Assembly (NCBI GenBank): GCA_019247135.1
Contig: JAFAPL010000089.1
Location: 1 to 9,255 of the forward strand
Direction of reading: 5' to 3'
DNA length: 9,255 bases
DNA from: Chloroflexota bacterium
GTDB taxonomy: Bacteria; Chloroflexota; UBA6077; CF-72
The position numbers were made by a program, and so were the translations under genes. Every line of letters starts with the position of its first letter. The stretch's first letter is position 1. The notes under the pieces were generated by a model. That model searched no databases and was not told the origin of the DNA. It saw nothing but the letters and a program-made list of their open reading frames with translations. This document shows, piece by piece, positions 1 through 7,383 of the stretch.

Positions 1-84
1 CTGCATCGGCACGTTGAAGTCGACGCGGACCAGTGCGATTTTGCCGCCCCAGTCCACGTCGCGGACGGTGCAGAGGCGGGCCAT
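1..84 (-). CDS. pgk: Phosphoglycerate kinase, N-terminal fragment (runs off window)
   Basis: Only the first 28 codons are in the window. The ATG is at 84-82 and the frame stays open to base 1. The fragment contains KIALVRVDFNVPM, the N-terminal phosphoglycerate kinase motif whose Arg and Asp-Phe-Asn residues bind 3-phosphoglycerate in characterised enzymes. The enzyme transfers phosphate from 1,3-bisphosphoglycerate to ADP in cytosolic glycolysis. It starts 10 bp after the gap stop codon on the same strand, so it is very likely co-transcribed with gap and eno. No strong Shine-Dalgarno sequence is visible directly upstream. The best candidate, AAAGAG, lies inside the end of gap, so translational coupling is possible. 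Identity rests on the motif plus the gap neighbour. The rest of the gene lies outside the window. Confidence 0.93.
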   Translation of the reverse strand, partial: MARLCTVRDVDWGGKIALVRVDFNVPMQ

Positions 85-94
85 GGCTGGCCCG

Positions 95-1231
95 CTACTC
101 TTTGCTAGAAACGGTCTGGGCTGTGGACGCCGCGCTGTCGCGGGTGACTCGCGGGTTCTTGCCCCACATGCCGGGATCGCCCACGATCTCCTTCAGCATC
201 GCGCCATTGGCCGAGGTTCGGCCGCTCAGGTGGCGCGCGACAAACGCGGTGATGTCGGACAGACGGCAGGCGTAGCCATACTCGTTGTCGTACCAACTGA
301 TCGCCTTCACCAGATTGCCGATCACGAGCGTGTCGAGCGCGCTGAAGATCGACGAGCGCGTGTCGCCCTTGAAGTCCATAGACACCAGCGGCTCTTCGGT
401 GTACCCAAGGATCCCGAGCATCGTGTCCTTCGAGTACTCGCGCATCGCCGAGTTGACTTCATCTTTGGTGACCTCGCGGTCGAGCACCGCCGTGAAGTCC
501 ACGACCGAGACGGTCGGCGTGGGCACACGGAACGACATCCCGCCGAAGCGCCCCTGCAGCTCGGGGATGACCAGTCCAACGGCGCGAGCAGCGCCCGTTT
601 CGGACGGCACGATGTTCATCGCCGCCGCCCGCGCGTCGCGCAGGTCTTTCGCGGCCACGTCGAGCAGCCGCTGCGAGTTCGTGTACGAGTGAACCGTGGT
701 CAGGAGGCCACGTTGAATGCCGAACTTGTCGTACAGAACTTTCGCGACCGGCGCCAGGCCGTTGGTCGTGCAGGACGCGTTGGAAATGACGGTGTGTTTG
801 TTGGGGTCGAAGCGTTCGTGATTGACGCCGAGGACGATCGTGATGTCCTCATTCTTGGCGGGCGCTGAAATGATCACTTTCTCGGCGCCGGCGTCCACGT
901 GCGCTTTGGCTTTCGTCGCATCCGTGAACAGACCCGTGGACTCGATCACGATCTGAGCGCCCATGCTCTTCCACGGAATGGCGCCGGGATCGCGCTCCGC
1001 CGTCACCTGAATCTCACGCCCGTTCACGACGAAGGACTTTTCGCGCGCTTCGACGTCACCTGGGTAGACGCCGTAGTTGCTGTCGTACTTGAACAGGTGC
1101 GCGTTGGTCGCGGTGTCGAATAGATCGTTGATCGCGACGACTTCGACGTCGTCCGCGTGCCTGTCGAGCAGCGCTTTGAGTGCCTGCCGCCCGATTCGCC
1201 CGAACCCATTGATGCCTACGCGTACTGCCAT
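95..1231 (-). CDS. gap: Glyceraldehyde-3-phosphate dehydrogenase (phosphorylating, class I)
   Basis: The 378-residue protein oxidises glyceraldehyde-3-phosphate to 1,3-bisphosphoglycerate in the cytosol and feeds pgk next door. Visible motifs are the NAD-binding loop GINGFGRIGR (about residues 6-15), the NAIND-type strand end with Asp36 (favouring NAD over NADP), the active-site SNASCTTN with nucleophile Cys154, and TVHSYTN with catalytic His181. A conserved C-terminal SWYDNEYGY lies near 312-320. The start is ATG at 1231, because the family begins MAVRVGINGFG and AAAGGAG sits 7 nt upstream. A longer frame to 1309 would run into eno. Family members usually have about 330-340 residues and end near residue 336 here. 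This one carries roughly 43 extra residues of unrecognised sequence. It follows eno by 19 bp and precedes pgk by 10 bp. Confidence 0.97.
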   Translation of the reverse strand: MAVRVGINGFGRIGRQALKALLDRHADDVEVVAINDLFDTATNAHLFKYDSNYGVYPGDVEAREKSFVVNGREIQVTAERDPGAIPWKSMGAQIVIESTGLFTDATKAKAHVDAGAEKVIISAPAKNEDITIVLGVNHERFDPNKHTVISNASCTTNGLAPVAKVLYDKFGIQRGLLTTVHSYTNSQRLLDVAAKDLRDARAAAMNIVPSETGAARAVGLVIPELQGRFGGMSFRVPTPTVSVVDFTAVLDREVTKDEVNSAMREYSKDTMLGILGYTEEPLVSMDFKGDTRSSIFSALDTLVIGNLVKAISWYDNEYGYACRLSDITAFVARHLSGRTSANGAMLKEIVGDPGMWGKNPRVTRDSAASTAQTVSSKE

Positions 1232-1238
1232 GTGGCGG

Positions 1239-1245
1239 CTCCTTT
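1239..1245 (-). promoter_or_regulatory. Ribosome binding site of gap
   Basis: AAAGGAG on the minus strand lies 7 nt before the gap ATG at 1231. It decides the start codon against a 26-codon longer in-frame alternative. It contrasts with eno, the first gene of the operon, which has no such site. Confidence 0.85.
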
Positions 1246-1250
1246 CGTCG

Positions 1251-3297
<2,047 letters not shown>

Positions 3298-3311
3298 CCC
3301 GAGGTCAGACG

Positions 3312-4697
3312 CTAGACTCGCGCCGCGCCCGACTTGCCGAGCACGGGGGCGGGCGGACGCGCCGTCGCCGGGATGCGATCGCTGGATCTGCGTACAGTCA
3401 GTTGGAGGCCGTCGACGGCCTGCACCACGACCTGCTCACCCGTGCCGATGCGTCCGTCGGGAGCGATCGCCTGCCAGAGCTCCCCGTTGGTGAGCACGAT
3501 GCCCTGCTTGCCGGGTTCCAATTCACGGCGGACGATACCGGTCGCGCCGATGAGCGCCTCACGGCCGGTCACGACTCGGCGCCTTCGCGATCTCAGGATC
3601 GCCGTGACGAGGAACGCGAAGAACACGACGAAGACGGCCGTCACCGCCGCGACCGCCGCCAGCGGAATCTCGAGATACGGTGCGTTCGGCGCATTGATCA
3701 GCAGTAGCGAGCCGGTGATGAATGAGAGCGCGCCGCCGGCCGCCAGGATGCCGTGTGCGGTCAAGAAGGGCTCGAGCGCGAAGAGCAGCAAACCGAACGC
3801 GAGCATCGCCACGCCGGCGAAGTTCAGTGGCAGAGTGCCGAGTGCATAGAAGGCGAGCAGGAGGCAGATGCCGCCGATCACGCCTGGGAAGACCGAGCCC
3901 GGGTTGTACAGCTCGAGCAGCAAGCCCAGCGACCCCATGCTCAGCAAGATGTAGGCGATCGTCGGATTGGTGATCGTCAGCAGAAAGGACTCGAGCGGCG
4001 ACATGTCTTCACGAATGGGATCCGCATTGGCGGTCCGCAAGGTCGTCCATCCGGTGGACACCTGCACTTGCGCTCCGTCCATCTGCCGCAACAGGTCCGC
4101 AAGATCGCTGGCGACATAGTTGACGACGTTCGACTTCAGCGCCTCACTGGCCTGCAGGTTGGCGCCTTCGCGCACGGCGCGCTCGGCGAAGTCGGGATCG
4201 CGACCGCGTTTCTCAGCCAGCGAGCGGATGTTCGCGACGGCGTCGTTGGTCACCTTGGCCTGCATCTCCGGCGACATCTGGGCTTCCTGGCCGTTGTCGC
4301 CCATCGCGACTGGCGTAGCCGAGCCGATATTCGTCGCCGGCGCCATGCCGACCAGTTGGGCCGCGTAGCAGATGTAGACCCCCGCCGAGCCGGCGTGCGC
4401 ACCATCCGGAGCAACGTAAATGACCACCGGCACACGCGAGGCGAGAATGCGCTGGTTGATGTCGTGCATCGAGTCCGACAGGCCGCCCGGCGTATCCATG
4501 TAAAAGACGACTGCCGCGGCATTGGCCTGTTCGGCCTGCGAGATCACTCGATCCACGTAGCTGGCCATGGGTGGACCGATGATGCCTTTGATGCTTCCGA
4601 CCGCGATCTGTGGCTGAGCCGGTTGCGCCTGTGCACTGAGCGTTGACAGAGCCAACGCAACCAGCATCACGAGCAGGCCGGCCCACAGGCTGCGCAT
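3312..4697 (-). CDS. nfeD: NfeD-family membrane-bound serine protease (long, ClpP-like form)
   Basis: The 461-residue protein starts with a signal peptide (about residues 1-24, AQA at the end). A ClpP-class serine protease domain spans roughly 30-210, followed by about five transmembrane helices between 236 and 368 and a C-terminal NfeD OB-fold domain (about 377-437). By comparison with the archaeal PH1510 protease, Ser104 in AGSAG and Lys148 in AKVTND are the likely Ser-Lys dyad. DTPGG at 68-72 is the conserved oxyanion-side motif. Characterised relatives cleave stomatin-like partners or aid membrane quality control. No stomatin/slipin gene is visible beside it here. It starts 3 nt after the glyA stop, without a clear Shine-Dalgarno, so translation is probably coupled to glyA. 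Its 3' end faces the membrane protein gene 14 bp away. Confidence 0.93.
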   Translation of the reverse strand: MRSLWAGLLVMLVALALSTLSAQAQPAQPQIAVGSIKGIIGPPMASYVDRVISQAEQANAAAVVFYMDTPGGLSDSMHDINQRILASRVPVVIYVAPDGAHAGSAGVYICYAAQLVGMAPATNIGSATPVAMGDNGQEAQMSPEMQAKVTNDAVANIRSLAEKRGRDPDFAERAVREGANLQASEALKSNVVNYVASDLADLLRQMDGAQVQVSTGWTTLRTANADPIREDMSPLESFLLTITNPTIAYILLSMGSLGLLLELYNPGSVFPGVIGGICLLLAFYALGTLPLNFAGVAMLAFGLLLFALEPFLTAHGILAAGGALSFITGSLLLINAPNAPYLEIPLAAVAAVTAVFVVFFAFLVTAILRSRRRRVVTGREALIGATGIVRRELEPGKQGIVLTNGELWQAIAPDGRIGTGEQVVVQAVDGLQLTVRRSSDRIPATARPPAPVLGKSGAARV

Positions 4698-4700
4698 GGC

Positions 4701-5963
4701 TTACACCGGCTGAAGCTGCCGGGCGAGCGCCTCGACTTCAGCGCGCATGGCTTCGATCGCCACCTCGTCACGGGGGTTCTCGGCGACGGTGCTGATGATC
4801 TGCGCCACACGCTGCATATGGGCTTCGGTCGCGCCGCGCGTCGTGACGGCCGGCGTGCCGAACCGCACGCCGCTGGTGACGGCCGGCTTGCGCGTCTCGC
4901 CGGGCACCGTGGACATGCTGGTGATGATGCCGGCGCCCTCCAGCGCGCGTGCGAGCGTCTTGCCTGAGTATTCGCGGTCGAGCAGTTTGATAACCAGCAG
5001 GTGGTTGTCGGTTCCGCCCGACACGAGCTTCATGCCACTTCGAACGAGCCCGTCGGCGAGTGCCCGAGCGTTGCCGACGACCTGCTCCTGATAGGTTCGA
5101 AACTCCGGCTGCATCGCTTGCAAGAAGCAGACGGCCTTGGCCGCGATGGCCGACAGGTGGGGTCCGCCCTGAATACCGGGAAAGACCGTACGGTCGATGT
5201 CTCTGGCGATCTCCTGCTTGCACAGGATCAACGCGCCACGCGGACCCCGCAGGCTTTTGTGGGTCGTGGTCGTCACGACGTCGGCGTACGGCACGGGGCT
5301 CGGGTGCACACCCGCGGCCACCAGGCCGGCGATGTGCGCGATATCCGCCATGAACCGCGCCCCGACGGAGTCGGCGATCTCTCGAAAACGCGCCCAGTCG
5401 ATGATCCGCGAATAGGCTGATGCACCGGCGACGATCAATCTCGGCTTGTGCTCACGAGCAAGCTCGGCGACTCGGTCGTAGTCGATGTACTCGGATTCCG
5501 GGTCAACGCCGTAGTGGACGAACTTGTAGAACTTGCCCGAGAAGCTGACCGGGCTGCCATGTGTCAGATGACCGCCCTGGCTGAGCTCCATCCCCAGGAC
5601 CGTGTCGCCGGGGTTCAGCACGGCGAAATAGACCGCCATATTGGCGGGGCTGCCGGAGTACGGTTGGACGTTGGCGTGGTCGGCGCCGAAGAGCTGCTTG
5701 GCGCGATCGATGGCCAGCTGTTCGATGTCGTCTACCAGCGCCACGCCCTGGTAGTAACGATTGCCTGGGTAGCCCTCGGCGTATTTCACGTTCAGGTGTG
5801 AGGCGAGGCACTCGAGCACCGCGGGCGATGTGTAATTTTCGCTGGCGATGAAATTGAGCGTCTGGTTGTGGCGGCGGCGGTCACGCTCGAGCAGGCCCGC
5901 CACTTCGGGATCCACCTGGCTCAGCCGAGCCTCAAAGGCAGTGCTGCGTGTCTCGACGGCCAT
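4701..5963 (-). CDS. glyA: Serine hydroxymethyltransferase
   Basis: The 420-residue pyridoxal-phosphate enzyme interconverts serine plus tetrahydrofolate with glycine plus 5,10-methylene-tetrahydrofolate and is a main source of one-carbon units. Family features are LNFIASENY (37-45), KYAEGYPGNRYYQG (60-73), the QPYSGSPAN stretch, D207 and H210 in MADIAHIAGL, and TTTTHKSLRGPRG with the PLP-binding lysine at 236. The C-terminal domain holds GIITSMSTVPGE and SGVRFGTPAVTTRG. Length is normal (about 410-430). The start is ATG at 5963. TACACT lies 8 nt upstream and there is no Shine-Dalgarno, so it is probably leaderless. nfeD follows after 3 nt in the same transcript, and a small basic gene runs divergently 34 bp away. 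Confidence 0.97.
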   Translation of the reverse strand: MAVETRSTAFEARLSQVDPEVAGLLERDRRRHNQTLNFIASENYTSPAVLECLASHLNVKYAEGYPGNRYYQGVALVDDIEQLAIDRAKQLFGADHANVQPYSGSPANMAVYFAVLNPGDTVLGMELSQGGHLTHGSPVSFSGKFYKFVHYGVDPESEYIDYDRVAELAREHKPRLIVAGASAYSRIIDWARFREIADSVGARFMADIAHIAGLVAAGVHPSPVPYADVVTTTTHKSLRGPRGALILCKQEIARDIDRTVFPGIQGGPHLSAIAAKAVCFLQAMQPEFRTYQEQVVGNARALADGLVRSGMKLVSGGTDNHLLVIKLLDREYSGKTLARALEGAGIITSMSTVPGETRKPAVTSGVRFGTPAVTTRGATEAHMQRVAQIISTVAENPRDEVAIEAMRAEVEALARQLQPV

Positions 5964-5971
5964 GCAAGCTG

Positions 5972-5977
5972 AGTGTA
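5972..5977 (-). promoter_or_regulatory. Candidate -10 box of glyA-nfeD
   Basis: TACACT on the minus strand ends 8 nt before the glyA ATG. The expected transcription start is at or just before the start codon. No Shine-Dalgarno is present. The box lies only 5 bp from the opposite-strand box at 5983-5988. Confidence 0.5.
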
Positions 5978-5982
5978 GCTCT

Positions 5983-5988
5983 TACAAT
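5983..5988 (+). promoter_or_regulatory. Candidate -10 box of the 31-residue basic protein gene
   Basis: TACAAT, five of six bases matching TATAAT, ends 9 nt before the ATG at 5998. No Shine-Dalgarno lies between, which again fits a leaderless transcript. The -35 region this promoter would need falls on the glyA start codon region. Confidence 0.5.
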
Positions 5989-5997
5989 TGCGGGCCG

Positions 5998-6093
5998 ATG
6001 AACAAGCGAAAGAAAGTTGCCTGGCGGAAGCATCGCGTCAAGGCGAAAAAGGCAGACGAGAAGAAGCGCACGGGCGTGCTCGTCCGCCGCTAG
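5998..6093 (+). CDS. 31-residue basic protein, bS22/AURKAIP1-COX24-like
   Basis: This short ORF encodes 31 residues, 15 of them Lys or Arg, beginning MNKRKKVAWRKHRVKAKK. Its composition, length and Lys-Arg-rich helix resemble the AURKAIP1/COX24 family, which includes the small-subunit ribosomal protein bS22 of mycobacteria and mitochondrial mS38. Those proteins sit in the rRNA of the small subunit near the decoding region. If it is a member, this protein is a ribosomal component. Support that it is a real gene comes from the TACAAT box 9 nt upstream of the ATG, its position filling the gap between two genes, and a tight 10 bp convergent distance to the fabL stop. An in-frame longer version would overlap glyA on the other strand and is not convincing. 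The family assignment is from memory of sequence style and is moderate. Confidence 0.65.
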   Translation: MNKRKKVAWRKHRVKAKKADEKKRTGVLVRR

Positions 6094-6103
6094 ATCGGAC
6101 TCC

Positions 6104-6874
6104 TTACACGAGCAGCGAAAAACCGCCGTCCACGACGAGGGTCTGGCCCCGAATCATCTGGGCCGCGTCGCTGCACAAGAACCCGACAACATTTGCGATA
6201 TCCGCGGACGCAACCATGCGGCCGGCCGGTGTGCGCGCAACCGTCTGATCGATGACCTCGCGCCCCCAGGCGAACGACTTGAGCGCGTCAGTCTCGACCA
6301 GTCCGCCTGAAACGGCGTTCACCCGAACGCCGTGAGGCGCCAGTTCGACCGCGAGGTAGCGCGTAACCCCTTCCAGTGCCGCCTTGGACACGCCGACCAG
6401 AAAGTAGTCGCGCATCACACGGTTGGCGCCCAGGCTCGAGACGCTCACCACCGATCCGCCACCGCGCGCCTGCATGAGCGGCAACGCGGCGCGCGCACAC
6501 AGCCACGCGCCACGGGCGTTGACGTTCATCGTCCAGTCCCAGTGGTGGGCGGTGAGATCCATGGCTGGTCGATTGACACCTGAGGCCGAGTTGTTGATCA
6601 GGATGTCGAGCCCGCCCCATTGGGCGCCCACGTCATCGAACAACCGCCCGACTTGATCCTCGTCGGCCACGTTCGCGCGGAGTACACAGGCCTGCGCGCC
6701 CAGCCTGCGCAGCTCCTCGCACGTTTGCTGGGCAGCGTCAGGGTGCCGCACGTAGGTGATCGCAACCGATGCACCCTGACGCCCGAGCTCGAGCGCGATG
6801 GCTCGACCGATTCCGCGGCCGCCGCCGGTCACCAGCGCCAGCTTGCCGGCCAGCGCGCCGGCCGCGGCGCTCAC
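6104..6874 (-). CDS. fabL: FabL-type enoyl-[acyl-carrier-protein] reductase (SDR family)
   Basis: The 256-residue short-chain dehydrogenase closely resembles Bacillus FabL (enoyl-ACP reductase III), which performs the last, NADPH-dependent reduction of each fatty-acid elongation cycle. It has the cofactor loop TGGGRGIG (16-23), NNSASGV (94-100) and the FabL-style HWDWTMN (111-117). SVSSLGA is followed by Tyr157 and Lys164 in a Y-x6-K arrangement rather than the classical Y-x3-K. AVSGG at 187-191, TDALK, TPAGRM and the terminal MIRGQTLVVDGGFSLLV also match FabL. The start is GTG at 6874, overlapping the osmC stop in a GTGA junction, so translation is probably coupled. Substrate is inferred from family similarity, and another SDR substrate cannot be excluded. 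Confidence 0.88.
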   Translation of the reverse strand: MSAAAGALAGKLALVTGGGRGIGRAIALELGRQGASVAITYVRHPDAAQQTCEELRRLGAQACVLRANVADEDQVGRLFDDVGAQWGGLDILINNSASGVNRPAMDLTAHHWDWTMNVNARGAWLCARAALPLMQARGGGSVVSVSSLGANRVMRDYFLVGVSKAALEGVTRYLAVELAPHGVRVNAVSGGLVETDALKSFAWGREVIDQTVARTPAGRMVASADIANVVGFLCSDAAQMIRGQTLVVDGGFSLLV

Positions 6875-7314
6875 ACGAGGGTTGCGTTGACGCTGAGCTG
6901 AACGTTGCCCTTGAGCGCTCCAGAAATCGGGCAGCCGTCCTTCGCACCCTCGGCTGCTTTCTTGAACCCTTCGGCATCGATGCCCGGCACCTTGCCGCGT
7001 ACCTCTAGCTGACTGGAGACAACCTTGAAGCCCTCGCCCTCCCGATCGAACGTCACGGTGGCGTTGACATCGAGCTGCTCGGGCGGCGTGCCTGCGCGGC
7101 CGAGTCCCGCTGAAAGGGCCATTGCGAAGCAGCTGGCGTGCGCCGCGGCGAGGAACTCTTCAGGACTGGTCACGCCCTGCGCGTCGGGTTCCGATCGCCG
7201 TGCCCAGCTGACCTGGAGGTCCTTGTAGGCGCCGCTACTGCTTGCGCTGACCCGGCCCTTGCCCGAGGGAAGATCACCATTCCAGGTCGCGTCGGCCCGT
7301 CGAACTGCTGCCAT
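6871..7314 (-). CDS. osmC: OsmC-family peroxiredoxin
   Basis: The 147-residue protein is the length of E. coli OsmC (about 143) and reduces organic hydroperoxides using two cysteines. Visible are the N-terminal ATWNGDLPSGKGRVS, PEEFLAAAHASCFAMALS with Glu53 and catalytic Cys62, and KDGCPISGAL with the second cysteine at 128. The C-terminus NATLV is typical. The start is ATG at 7314, chosen because GAGGAG lies 10 nt upstream and homologues begin here. The frame is open much further upstream, but that sequence runs antisense to the amidase and is not family-like. It overlaps the downstream fabL-like gene by 4 bases. An AT-rich dyad directly upstream could be an operator, consistent with the stress-inducible control of many osmC/ohr genes. 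Confidence 0.95.
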   Translation of the reverse strand: MAAVRRADATWNGDLPSGKGRVSASSSGAYKDLQVSWARRSEPDAQGVTSPEEFLAAAHASCFAMALSAGLGRAGTPPEQLDVNATVTFDREGEGFKVVSSQLEVRGKVPGIDAEGFKKAAEGAKDGCPISGALKGNVQLSVNATLV

Positions 7315-7324
7315 GCTGCTGTTG

Positions 7325-7330
7325 CTCCTC
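7325..7330 (-). promoter_or_regulatory. Ribosome binding site of osmC
   Basis: GAGGAG on the minus strand lies 10 nt before the ATG at 7314. It fixes the osmC start and implies a transcript with a real leader, unlike the neighbouring amidase. Confidence 0.75.
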
Positions 7331-7351
7331 GAGGTATTTCGAAAATATCTC
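7331..7351. promoter_or_regulatory. AT-rich dyad, candidate operator between osmC and amidase
   Basis: Arms GAGGTATTT (7331-7339) and AAATATCTC (7343-7351) form a near-perfect inverted repeat, 8 of 9 pairs, around a 3 bp centre. It is strikingly AT-rich for this GC-rich sequence. It ends at the osmC Shine-Dalgarno and contains TATTTT, a possible osmC -10. It also sits around the -35 zone of the amidase promoter. A MarR-type (OhrR-like) repressor site is conceivable, but no regulator gene is in the window. Confidence 0.45.
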
Positions 7352-7365
7352 CGGCTCGATCTTAC

Positions 7366-7374
7366 TGGTATGCT
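7366..7374 (+). promoter_or_regulatory. Extended -10 promoter of the amidase gene
   Basis: TGGTATGCT fits an extended -10 element (TG-n-TATGCT). Nine bases separate it from the TTG start at 7384. There is no Shine-Dalgarno, so the transcript is probably leaderless or nearly so. No clear -35 is visible, as expected for extended -10 promoters. Confidence 0.5.
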
Positions 7375-7383
7375 GCGCCTCGC

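Noticed and set aside
14..868. 284-residue plus-strand ORF opposite gap and pgk
   Set aside because: Arg/Val/His-rich shadow of GAPDH codons with no recognisable family.
3753..4646. 297-residue plus-strand ORF opposite nfeD
   Set aside because: His/Arg/Asp-rich shadow translation with no domain, lying entirely opposite a clear NfeD gene.
6094..6103. Terminator between the small basic gene and fabL
   Set aside because: Only 10 bp separate the two convergent stop codons, with no hairpin or T-run.
7138..7383. 82-codon upstream extension of the amidase frame
   Set aside because: It runs antisense through osmC and would include that gene's start region. The family sequence begins just after TTG 7384.
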